The translations under genes and the position numbers were made by a program. DNA of 64,000 nucleotides from Mugil cephalus (lineage: Eukaryota; Chordata; Actinopteri; Mugiliformes; Mugilidae): positions 16,771,001 to 16,835,000 of the forward strand of contig NC_061781.1 in the NCBI RefSeq assembly GCF_022458985.1, written 5' to 3'. Below are positions 46,936 to 58,760 of the stretch, piece after piece; position 1 is the first letter of the stretch; each line of letters begins with the position of its first letter. Below the pieces are notes generated by a model. It was not told the DNA's origin, searched no databases, and worked only from the letters and a program-made list of their open reading frames with translations.

Positions 46936-47589
46936 TACAAATGTAAATAGTATTTGTACGTCATTAGCTTGAGTTTGTCCAAATATTGACACTTCCTAGG
47001 GATGTCATTGACCTCGAGATTGCCGTTTATTTTACACACTTATATAGCTTTTAAGTATCAAGATTATCAAGATTGGCCTCAAGGTCAAAGCAGACTCCCA
47101 CACAAACAAACACAAACAAACACAAAAAGCTTTTGAAAAGGGGCCACAGAGGTACCAGGACACAGCCGCCTGCAGCAGGGCAGTAAAGTTGTACCCAGCT
47201 AACTTTACCACTATCACGGTCTTGTTAGTCTCTATCACCTTCACCAATATCTTAATGAGGAAGACAGAAAGCTCCCAAATAATGTATATAAATATCCCTG
47301 TATGATATTTGAATCTCTTTCCTAACCTAACCTTAGGTGGTTGTCATCTTATCATAGACAAACCTTTAAAAAAACAAAAACAGGGGCGGGGAGGGGGGGG
47401 GGTGCTGTGAAGCATTTATCAGTCGCCTCGGTGCTGGTTGCACATTTGTAGACTGTACTTAGAGTGCGTGTATTGGTTATTGTTAGCCCTGTGGCCTCTT
47501 TTTGCTATAATTTCATTGTGGAAGAGCACTCTCCTTATTTAATTAAACATTTTACCTTAACCTGAGCCTGACCAGTTGTCGCTCCACCT

Positions 47590-48210
47590 CATTACCAGTC
47601 ACAGTGCTGGGATGAGACACGCCTATGCTCGGGCCTGAGTGCAGTATGGTCCTTGACTTCGGGAAGTCAATGAAGACTGGACCCAGAACACAGCCCTGAG
47701 GAACACCAGCATTAGGGATGGTGGAGGATGTGGAGGTGCCCATCCTGGTATGCTGGGGCCTGTTGATCAGTTGGCTGATGGAGTGAAAGTTGAGCCGAGC
47801 TGAAGCACAAACAGCATCCTGATGTATGTTTGGGGGCTTTCAGTGTGGCTGAGAGCGATGTGGAGGGCGATGGAGAAAACGTCCTCTGTGGATCTGTTGG
47901 ACAGTAGGTAAACTGGTGCTGGTCAAAGCTGTGACATGCTGTAACACCAGTCTCTCCATGCATTTCATGATCAGCAGTGTCAGGGCCACAGGCTGGTAAT
48001 GTGGTAATGTGGATGTGGTGCACCGCATCCTATGCCCACACCAAGAACAGACTGGAAGGCATCTTGTGAACAGTCAGTCGCCTCACAGTCCTCGAACAGG
48101 AGCCTGTGTGTGTTCGTCATGATGTCAGATCCAGTGAGAGGGCGAGAAAGGACAGTGGGGGACCCGTCACACCCTGCTGGCTCCCAGTTTACAACACTCC
48201 CATCAGGTCA
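47590..48210 (-). mobile_element. Rex/RTE-like reverse-transcriptase fragment (partner 28255-28860)
   Basis: It is nearly identical to the 28.3-kb copy; on the - strand it holds DQHQFTYCPTDP and NAGVPQGCVLGPVF, the latter being the RT PQG block. It lies between gene R and gene B exactly as the partner lies between the R remnant and gene A. Confidence 0.75.
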
Positions 48211-48639
48211 TAGGCAGGTTCAGGTCCATCAGGACCACAACCACCAGACCATCTCTCTCCTCAACAAACCCTCCCTGACCTCTACCCCCTACCATTTCCA
48301 AAGACACTTATCTCAGCAGCACCCAGTGATAAACCTACGTCAGTCCAACAGAAACTATGTCTCCATCTGCTGACTCATTAAATGCATGATATGAAATGAC
48401 ACCCTGTTGCATGTCAACCATTGTACATTGTGCATTCAAATCTGATTGGAACCCACGAACAAAGAAATTAAATTCTTCTGTCATTCATGATGTTTCCATA
48501 AATATCTGTTGAAGGTCAAAAAATACAAACTAAGGCACATGACAGAATGGAGCAATGTCTGAGTTGAGTATGTCAAAAAAAAAAAGAGAGATTAAGAGAT
48601 GAGTTCAGTCAATAAATAATATACAATATACAGTATATA

Positions 48640-48730
48640 CCCAAAGACCACACAGTGATGCAACTAGTCAGGATGCTCTTATAAAGTGTCACAATACACG
48701 AACAGACCTCCACAATCATCTTTTAAAAAA
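48640..48730 (-). mobile_element. LINE RT C-terminal scrap
   Basis: The reverse strand reads FYKSILTSCITVW, matching the + strand fragment at 22.3 kb. It is cut at the conserved Trp. Confidence 0.55.
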
Positions 48731-49404
48731 TCTTTTATCATTGTTCAAAACTGTTTTTTTTTATACAAAATGAAGCTGCAGCTGAAGTGTTGGACACTTT
48801 GACCTTAAGAACATCTGAAATCATCTGCTTAAAGCAGTGAATGACAGAAAATCAATAAATAATTTATATTTCATCAAAAATAAAATGTTTCTATTCTAAA
48901 ACGGGATTGAAACGTGGCTGTATGACGTGCTTCTCACAGAAGACAAACACTGATCAATTTCAGCAGCAAAATGTACTTTAGCCTCTTGAAGCAAGGCCCC
49001 TACACTGGTCGACAACATTTTAAGAGTTCACTATATTCACAGAAACTGAAGCTGATGCACCCTGAAAAGCCGCCAGACCACATGTACACAGAACAAATGG
49101 ATTCCCGGCCTGATCAGTTAGTTTGTGTTGATGTATGAATGCATTACAAAAAGTCACCCGCACCTCCATTGCAACGTGAAACTGCTGCTTTGTCAGTGGT
49201 GCATGACGAGCATGAGTGAAGAGTGCGTCTGCAAAAAGTGTAGTGTAAGAGACATACTGTTAATCTAAAGGAACGGAATCAAACAGTCGGCAAAAACAAA
49301 AACAACACACTGTCACACATTTGCAGTAGTTTCTGATACGACACCAGCGAGTAGAATAAAACCCTGGATATAAACTGAAACACAACACCAGTCCTCTTCA
49401 CTGA

Positions 49405-52400
49405 TCAGATGATCCTCAAACATTTGCTTTTGATTCTCTCATTTTCAGTTGCCAAACTCTTGTCAGTCTCGTCGCTTCTGCAACTTTCTGTCAGTGATTC
49501 CTGCAGTCAAAAAAAGAAGAAACCAATGATTAAAATCTCAATGATCTAATCAGATTACAGAAAGAATATTTACACCAACACCAAAGAACAAAATGACTGT
49601 AAACTGCAATCTTTCCTTTACCTCATCTTCGCTATCATCATCAGAAGATGCTGGAATTAGGTTCCTTTCTGCAGTTGTCTCTGCTTCTGCACCATGTAAT
49701 AAAACACCAATAAATATACAGAAAAAGATTCACATAGTGTAGCACCACACGTTGATGATGGAGGGCGACTGTAGTTAGTACCTTGTTGTGTTTACGAAGG
49801 TACCACACTGAAAAGGCTACAATGTTCATGAAAAGCAGAAGACCAAATAAGATCCAGCCAATAATGTAGGAGCCTGAAGCAACAAAAAACACAAGATTAA
49901 AAAAAACATTCAGATCAAAATACTGATATCATTAATGTCACTAATTAAACCAGCTTATCTGTAGGTTTTCATTCTCAATTCACTTGGTTAAAATTGCAGA
50001 CTACAATTATTAACTGTACTTTGGGGATATTCTGGAGACCTTTTTGTCTTGGTGTTTAGTTTTATATTACAGACTGCGTTTAGATGACTAATGCTGCATT
50101 CACACACTGGCCCTCAGGATGTGAACGTTCCTGTACAGACAGTTACTGAAACTCAAAAGGCTCCTGAAACATGAACAAAAACACAACACTTCACAAGACG
50201 GAGCCTGTTTAAGGTTTTAAATAGCTGAGTTCAGAGGTGCCCTTAATGATGGATGGGTGAACATTCATTCAGTTATTCACTTCACTGTGTTGACTCGACC
50301 TCTGCTATCCCTGAGATCTGCATTTTCACGTACTCAGTGTTGTTGTCTCAGCCTGAGATGTGTTGAATGCCTCTACAGGAAGGAGTTCAGGCATGAAACA
50401 CGCACATGTTTTACAGTGGACTTTGCCAAGACAAGCCTTTTAACATATTTTCAAGTCACTATTGAATTACACTAAGTGGTTTAAACATTGATGGTTTTAG
50501 ATTATTTTATTTCAGAAAAAAGACACTGTCTAAACTTTGGTTTCCACTATTTCAGTTTCTATCCATCCAAACTCAAACTGGTTCAGTACTGTTGTCAAAA
50601 GTTTTCGCTTTAGGGGTTTCTGAATAAAACACCAGATGATGACGTCATCATTTTGAGGATCATATGTGTCCTTAGAAACAACAGACAAGTACAGAACATA
50701 TTCAAAAAATATCAAGAAGGATTTGACAAACTACACATCCAAATCAAATCTTACCAAAATCCATGTACACGTGCATCTGACCTCCATGTTTTCTTCCATA
50801 TCGGTTGACAGCTTCACACTGATAGAGCCCATTCAGATCAGAGGTCTTCCTCACAAACTGCAGAGTTGAACCCTGAACTTTAATACCAGACTCAGGCAAA
50901 GACTGATCAGACCTGGAGGAGACAAACCAGGCTCTGCATAAAATGGACATAGACTGAAAGGGGGTGTTGAGTTAATGTAGTTTCTGCAACATCAGATGCC
51001 TTTGGATGGGAATTAATCCAAAATTCATTTTGCTAAAGCCACAACTGTTTCACCACTGTAGAAAGACTAGGAAAATGACAAAGCAGGCAATGCTTCGAAA
51101 TGAATCGTGTAAATACTGTTTCTGATTAAGACAGTCTTAACTGAAACACATGTATGAACTACTGTACCTGCTCCAGATGAAATTTGCCTCTGGGTTGGCG
51201 TTGGCCACACATTCATAGGAGTCTTCAGAACGTTGAATGATCATCACGTCTATGGGAGGGACTGGAAATAAATTTAAAAAAAAGAAAAGACTTTTTGAAC
51301 GGTGGCGTTTACTATTGGTGAACGGAAATGAGCAGCATTATCTAATTACTTTTACTTGAAAATTAGTAAAAGGTTCAAATGTGAACCTTATTTGATCAAA
51401 GTGATGGTGTCATCCACATAATTGTGGGACTGGATGAGGTGGTTGCGAGTTTTCCAAGGAAACATCCTCACATCACTTGCTTCCTGGAATGTCAATAAAA
51501 GACAGACCAAATGCAAACTTGATGCAGCACCGAGGGTGTTGAAGCACTTGTACCGCTCCCAAGGATGACTAACTAAACATCTGCGGAGAAAACAGCTGAA
51601 CTCTAACACATAGTTATCTGTTGATGCAGGAATGTATTTTTTTTACTCACAGTGAACTTGGATGGTCAAAGGCAGGACTTGTTTTTCAGGCAGGCCTGCT
51701 GTTGTGATGACACACTGAACTGACTGGTTGTTCATTTCCGTGGTAGGGACTCCAAACAGTGAGCTGGTTGTGGTCATTGTACCGTTGTCATGCTGGGTGG
51801 AGTTGGTCGTCACCCTCACTGCCAGGGTACCAGTGAGCCAGGTCACCTCTGAAGGAGGCTTGGAGCCGGCAGCCGTGCAGGTAGCAAGGGAAACTTCTCC
51901 AGTACCCAAAGTTAAATTATCACCCTTCAGGCTTGTGACTGGAGGCACTAGAATAGTCACCACACATGAAAAAGAGTCAATCTAACGGCTAAAAGGTGAA
52001 AACAACACAACATTTTAACTGTAAAGTTTCATCATACCAAGCAGGTTCAGAGGTATCTCTGTCTTGTGATTTCCACTGGGGAACAAAGTGAAGATGCACG
52101 TGTAGCTGCCTTCATCCTTCAATTGAACATTGGACAACTGTAGAGATCCATTTTTGTCAGAAAAACTCCCAATAAACTTAAATCGATTATCAGGTCCGTT
52201 AACATATTGGTGTCCATCCGATTGGATTATAAAGAAATTGTCATTTTTAGGTTTTTCTCTGGTTCTCCTCTGCCATGTAATCTGAGTCAGGGTCTCTGAG
52301 GTCTCAATGAGTTTGCAGGGTAAGATAGCGGTCTCTCCTTTCACCACTGTTGCACTTCCACCAATCACCTGGAGGGCTGTAGAGGACAGGATATGTTATT

Positions 52401-53552
52401 AGGCTTTCACATCACATCTTACCAGTTTACTGCTAATTTTATGGCCTCATTGCTATAAAATTAGTTTGAAGTAGAATGTACTGTATGCATCAGCAGCTGA
52501 TAGTATTTAGTTATTTCACATTCTCCACCACAATGACTTGGCCATAGCTTTAATTTAGACAGGCCACAGATTCGACTACATCTTCATCTTTTGAACGGCT
52601 CTTTTAAGTGAACAATAAGACCTGGTTTGCAGTTGCAAGCTATTCACAGATGCAAACTGCCTAAGCTTTCTTCACATGTCACCAGTGTGCCCCAAGAGTC
52701 TGTTTTGTACACTCTGCCTTCACATGAATGACTAATGACATCTCTGAGTTTGAGTTGTCCACAGCACGCTCCATTCACATAAATGCAGCTATTAGCTAAT
52801 TAATGGAGATGAGGAGTGTGAGCACCGACCGAGTCCGGCTGTCAGGAGATTGGAAAGACAGGAGATTCATATTTATTATTTTTTATATAGTGTTAAAATG
52901 TTCTTGTGAGGAACTATTTACAGTAAAATTGTTTTGCATGGAAGTTATTTGTAGCCTGCCTAGTTTTTATTGTGCCACAAAGGTGGCGCGAAGCCAAAGC
53001 ATGGCGCTATATGACACAACTTTGTGGAATGTTTGCTGATTGTTTCTTTGATAAAAAGAAAGAAAAAAAGAAAAAAGAGACACGAGTTGTCCGTGATTTA
53101 GTTTAAAAAAAAATGATTGTGACAAAGAGACAGTCTTTTGAATGGGTCTTTAAAAGGAACGGCTGTAGATACGGTTACCTTCAAAGATTCATACATCCCA
53201 TCATTAACCGACACGACACACTGCGCATTACAACAGTCCCTGAATCTCTCAATGACCCAAATCTGCACACTGACGTTACAACGTGGCGACTTTGTTACTA
53301 TAAATGATCACAATGGTGTTGAAACCAAATTTAAAACATTGTTCGCGTATTTTTTCTCTACATTCTTCTCAACAATAAATAATCTCTGTTACACCCGATG
53401 AAGCAAGAACGACGAAAAATAAGCAGTTTACCTTCGGAGTTTCTGCTCATCAGTGTAACCGACAGCACCAACAGGAGTCTACAGCTTACGGAGAAATGAC
53501 GGTTCAGGAAAAAGTTCCCCATAATGGACAAAAGAAAAGGACGTGGATCCAT
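49405..53552 (-). CDS. Nectin/PVR-like Ig receptor, gene B (three Ig domains)
   Basis: Exons: leader 53432-53552 (MGNFFLN..SCRLLLVLSVTLM); V-set 52038-52376 (AILPCKL, ITWQRR, GSYTCIFTLFPSGN); C-type D2 51651-51947 (VPPVTSLKGDNLTLG, SLATCTAAGSKPPSEVTW, SVQCVITT); D3a 51168-51261; D3b 50755-50912 (YQCEAVNRYGRKHGGQ); membrane 49782-49873; tail 49622-49686; last 49405-49500. All Ig exons are phase 1-1 apart from the 1-2/2-1 split of domain 3. The V-C-C layout, SKPPSEVTW and TLFPSGN are nectin-like. The membrane exon ends in phase 0 but the tail exon needs phase 1 for its acidic ASSDDDSEDE block; read as joined, the tail is about nine residues with a stop at 49657. D2 carries several N-glycosylation sites (NLT, NST, NGT, NQS). 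Intron 1 keeps the empty Tc1 site. Confidence 0.85.
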
Positions 53553-53779
53553 TCATTCACTCTTCTACTACTACTACTCACCGAGTCGGTTGGTGACTTT
53601 CAGACCGTAACTACGCCCACGTAAAAGGTGAGGTGGATACTGGGTGTATCTGGAAATCTATGATGTCATTCCCGATACTCTTAACTTGAAATGTCATGCT
53701 CATCGAATAACTTCGCAACCTTGCCTTTGATTATGATTATGATAAAACACAAGACAAATATTTGAGTCAAATAAATCTG

Positions 53780-54420
53780 TTTCCATTAATTACAATATCA
53801 AACAATTTAACAGGATAAAATTTCATACACGCAATTGTTTTAGAAAAAGACGTGAAGAGAAAAAAAGAAAACGAAAAAAAAACGAATTAATGTAAAATAA
53901 GAAAAAGGAAAAATATAATTCTAACAATGTTAACAACACAATAACAGTGCGATATAAAGTCAAATAAGTAAACAGAAGCAACGACGTGATCATGAATATA
54001 ACAGCTGCTCAGAGAGGGAAATGTCGGCTCTTTAATTTTCGAGGGGCACCTGCTGCAGACCTCCGGGGGGCCGTTTCCGGTGCAGACGCCTGGGAATGTT
54101 CCGCATAGTAAGTGTCTGCATCCCTGTAGTTGTCTTCTCTTCTGAATACCGACGTCATTTCAATTACGGCAGTGCCGGCTGTGCAAGGCCATTGGGACGC
54201 TGGGATTTGACAGTCAAACGCTGTCCATATCCCACCTTTTGCCACAGGTGAAGATGGAGAACCTCCTATCGCGGACAGACTTGGAGTGAAGCTGTGCTCA
54301 CGTGATATCTGTGAATCGGAAACAAACGTGTCGACATTTAGATCGATACGCCCAGCCTTACTACGCAAAACCCAGAAGGGAAGGTAACGTCATCAACCTG
54401 GGATAAAGCTAATAATAACA
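53780..54420. other. Unassigned region with a 119-codon reverse frame
   Basis: A - strand frame (54368 to 54009) is Ser/Pro-rich, with EHSFTPSLSAIGGSPSSPV and PCTAGTAVIEMTSVFRRED. I cannot assign it. GTAAGGCTGGGCGTATCGAT at its upstream end resembles a hAT terminal repeat, so the frame may be part of a non-autonomous DNA transposon. Confidence 0.3.
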
Positions 54421-54459
54421 AGCCCCATCAAACTGCTACGTACTGTAACGAAGTTAAAT

Positions 54460-54900
54460 GGTAGTGATGTTCGATAAGAATGCAGACAAATCAGAGTTAT
54501 TTATTTATATATTTTAAACTCAGAAGTATCTTGATGTAGTAGCCTCATTTATTATGTAGCAGAAAACAGAAAAGCCAGAGGACACAGTCATACAAAATAT
54601 GTGAAAGTGCTGTTTGTTAAAATAATAACACAGTTAAAGTGACTTAATGTTTAACTTTTAAGAGCTACTATACATTGAACACTTCTGGCACTGACACTGT
54701 TCTCCACATCATAAACGCCTCGTATCCTTTGTTGTGGTTTGTCATGTTGCCACAACATACTAGTTCAGTCACTGTGTTCCTACATTCAACGACTTAAATA
54801 TCGAAAGTATCAATATTTTTATTTAAGAATCGATTTCAGAGCATAAAGACCTGGTATCGGGGGTATTGATATTTCAGTCTCGATCCTCACACCACTAGTA
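54460..54900. mobile_element. Possible hAT-like non-autonomous element
   Basis: Degenerate segments TAGTGATGTTCGATA at the left and TATCGAAAGTATCAATA..CTCGATCCTCACACCACTAG at the right are of the kind found at the ends of fish hAT elements. No coding sequence and no clear target duplication. Confidence 0.35.
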
Positions 54901-55202
54901 AATGGTGCTCTTCTTCTTTCATAAGGTGACTGGATTCCTGAAAATAAGCCACCGTGTTGTAGTCTGCGGGCAACATGCGCAATGGCGCTTCCTATCCGGC
55001 TACCGTAACAAAAAGGGGAATTCTGTTCAAGCGTGGGACAGTCTCGATACTGACACTTTCCTCATGTCCATCGGGCGCTTAACTGCACGTTGAAAACATC
55101 CTTACATCTTTCTGACGGTGGCACGAAGTTCAGAGGAGGAGAGAGACAAATGGAACAGCGCAAACGTGCGCTTTAGTTTTATTTCAGGTGAAATTGTATA
55201 TA

Positions 55203-56298
55203 CACTCACTGGCCACTTTATTAGGTCCACCTGTTCAATTGCTTGTTAACGCATATAGCTAATCAGCCAATCCCATGGCTGCAATTCAATGCATTTAGCT
55301 ATGTACAACTTGCTGAAATTCAAACTGAGCATCAGAATGGGGAAGGAAGGCTGGTGTGAGTATTTCAGAAACTGCTGATCTACTGGGATTCTCACACATA
55401 ACCATCTCTAGGGTTTACAGAGAATGGTCTGAAGAAGAGAAAATATCCAGTGAGCGGCAGTTGTGTGGACGATAATGTCTTGTTGATGTGAGAGGTCAGA
55501 GGAGAATGGGCAGACTGGCTGGAGATGATAGAAAGGCAACAGTAGGCTAACTCAAATAACCGCTTGTTATGACCAAGGAATGCAGAACACCATCTCTGAA
55601 CGCACAACACATTGAACCTTGAAGAGGATGGGCTACAGGAACATAAGACCACACCAGGGGCCACTCCTGTCAGCTAAGAACAGGAAACACTGACTACAGT
55701 TCACACAGGCTCACCAACACTGGACAATAGAAGACTGGAAAAATGTTGCCTGGTCTGACGTGTCTTGATTTCAGCTGTGACATTTGGATGACAGGGTCAG
55801 AATTTGGTGTAAACAACATGAAAGCATGGATCCATCCTGCTTTGTGTCAACAGTTCAGGCTGGTGGTGGTGGTGTAATGGTGTGGGGGATATTTTCTTGG
55901 CACACTTTGGGCCCCTTCGTACAAACTGAGCATGGTTTAAATGCCACAGCCTACCTGAGTATTGTTGCTGACCATGTCCATCCCTTTATGACCACAGTGG
56001 ACCATCTTCTGACGGCTACTTCCAGCACTATAATGTACCATGTCACAAAGCTCATATCATCTCAAACTGGACATGACAAACATGACAATGAGTTCACTGT
56101 ACTCCAATGGCCTCGACGGTCACCAGATCTCAATCTAATAGACCATCACCTTTGCGATGTAGTGGAATGGGAGATTTGCGTCATAGATGTGCAGCCGACA
56201 AATCTGCAACAACTGTGTGATGCTATCATGTCAAGCCAAAATGGGGTTCAAGCTTTTACTAGCAATGTGTACCTAATAAAGTGGCTGGTGTGTGTATG
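55203..56298 (+). mobile_element. Tc1-like DNA transposon, degraded but full-length
   Basis: The ends CACTCACTGGCCACTTTATTAGG and ..CCTAATAAAGTGGCTGGTGTGTG are inverted repeats of a common fish Tc1-like family. The interior follows its transposase: HTH region lost by deletion, then RVRIWCKQHESMDPSC, GGGGVMVWGIFSWHTLGP, and SPDLNLIDHHLCDVVEW, where the usual PIEHLWD block is mutated (catalytic Glu changed to Asp). Frameshifts break the first half. The copy is dead. Confidence 0.88.
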
Positions 56299-56749
56299 TG
56301 TGTGTGTCAACAAAGTTATTAATGATCGCGAACATGCTTGTACTAAGATAGTTATCAACTATTTGCAGGAGCAGCAATATTGGCTAATGCGACGTGTTGT
56401 AACTTGTGCAGAGTACCAGGAAGGAAAAACTTCTGCCAAATTTGTTATGCAAAATGAATAGATAGGTGATGTTCTAACACTCATGTCGCAACAGCAAACC
56501 TCTAACCAAAACATGCCATTGAACAGTTCAGTCATCACCATGCCTTTCTGGGCAATAATGATATGCATCCACAAAAAAATACAAACAAACAGCAACACAT
56601 TAGCCTGTGCTTTTCAAAATAAAATGTTTGTTATTTTTATGGTCACATGATACAAGGTTTCAAGCAGATTGGTCTCCACTACAAGAATCAGTATGTAGCA
56701 ACATGTTTTTGTTGTTGTTTTTTAAAGTAACAAATGTAGTGAACCGCTC

Positions 56750-58600
56750 AGAGGTCTGCCTCATCATGAGATCAAAATAAAATATGAGACTTGTAATTTC
56801 CTCTAACCTCTCCTCTCACTTCCCAGCAGAACTTTATACTGAGAGCATCTCTTATACAGGTTGTTGCTTGTCTCAGTCCGTCATCTTCTGCCAGTAACAA
56901 CACAATGTCACCTTACCAAGGAAGAACCGCTTAGAGGCTATAGGCTTATAGGTTTTTGCAGAAGGAGCAGTGAACACAGACTGACCTCCACAATCATCTT
57001 CTTACAATCACCAACAGTAAAATAATCAGCTTTTATCAATGCAATGACATTTTGGTTCAAGACTGTTAAAAAATGGATTTAAAAACTATTTTCACTGGTG
57101 GAGATGGTGGAGGACACTGCTCGGGTAAAGAGGTGCCCTCTGCTGGCCTGCCTCGTTGATGTCTTCCTGTCCTCAGGTATGTTGATTGCAGGTCTCGGCT
57201 GTTGGCTCAGCTTCATCCTCTTATCCAGTCATGTCTGAAGCTGTGAAACTATGTGATTCATGGACTTCGATTCACTGGGCTTTGAACTCCCCTATCCTGT
57301 GTTTGACTTATTTTTATTGATAAAATATGATGTAATAATAATTAATACATGTAAGGTGATAAATCAACATTACATCTTTAGCTCTCATAAGTTGTTCATA
57401 GTGATATATCGATACACATGTAGCAGTTTCCCATCATATTCAAATGAGGTGGGGCTAATTTATACTGTTGCTATTTCCTTTTCATCCTCTACACTTTTTT
57501 TCCCTTCATATTTCTGGGCTCATATCAACAGCCTTCTCTCTAAGTATTTGTAAATACCTTGAGATTTGGTTGACTCTCCATCAAAAAATCATCAGAAAAG
57601 AATGTGGTGGTCGTTCAAAATTCAAAGAAAGATGATCTGCATGCAAAAAAACTACAATTTGGTAATTATCCTCATTACAAGAACTATACAAAAATGCATA
57701 ATTTTCACATGTAATGAAATACTTTCTTTGTCTCGTAGTTTGTGCTTGTCAGCTCAGTGGACTCGACAGGTTTACAGGAGTCTCTCAGAGCTCATGACTG
57801 GTCTGTACACAGCATAAACAGCTGATTAGAAGAGAAAGATTCAACAGTTTAAGTTCACCATCGAGGACAATCTGCATAATATTTTAAGTATAGTGAACAA
57901 GAAATGGTACTGTTAAGTGAGTCTTGTTTTAAGTGGCTCTTCTACGGCGTCGATGCTCTCGTCTACTTCTTCAAACTGGATTCTCACGCTACCAGCTTCA
58001 CTAAATAAGCAGCTCACTCAACCTGACTTAGAAAACGTTTAACCGAACCTTTAAGATGATGGTTTTAAATATAAACATTGTTTTGTCTTTTAAAAGAAGA
58101 GTTGTGTAGACTTGGTCTGTATGCACCACATCAACGCTGAGGTTTTATTATTATATTGTATCACCAACTAACCACTTAACCTCATGAACACTCAAACATT
58201 TTTTGTGGCCACGTAGGCGAAAGTCTAATCAAGACTCAGATGAATCAGATGAATGTGATAATCCACATACTTATGAGATATGTTGTCTCATAAGAAGAGA
58301 ATACGCCTTGAGGGAACGGACTTGAAGTGTTCAGACTTCAAAGGTCACAGGTCGCGGTGACGTAACTCAACATTATAAAAAGAAACATCAAAGTCAAGAG
58401 ATATAGTAAACTTTATTGTGAATTCTGATGTATGTGCAACAGGGTGCAAATCTTTCCTGAACGGACTAAAGTGCAACAACAAAAATGGAGTGTACATCTC
58501 ATCACATCTGAGATTAAACAAACAAACAAAAATAATATATATGATAAAAGCTAAGACACATGATGGACATAAAGTTCCTGGGACAAACTCTTAGTTAAAT
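56750..58600. other. Intergenic sequence before gene C
   Basis: Around 56980-57090 the sequence resembles 48690-48780 (GACCTCCACAATCATCTTxT and TTCAxxACTGTT), which places this as the left flank of the third nectin-like unit. No gene is recognised; small open frames are AT-rich. Confidence 0.45.
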
Positions 58601-58760
58601 AGGCAAAAAATAGGAGATAAAGAGATTAGTTGAGGCAATGTATAATACATAATATACAGTATAAACCCACAGACTCCTCAGTCTCCTCCCTGAAGCCAGT
58701 AAACAGGAAGCTGTGTGATGGCTTGGTGGGATCACCTGTCCATGTTCTCTGTCCAACTCT

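Noticed and set aside
51728..51985. + strand frame of 85 codons, also at 61456-61725
   Set aside because: Antisense of the D2 exons of genes B and C; conserved only because the coding strand is.
54902..55093. + strand frame of 63 codons with a cysteine and tryptophan pattern
   Set aside because: Too short, no domain, no splice signals that fit, lying between transposon remnants.
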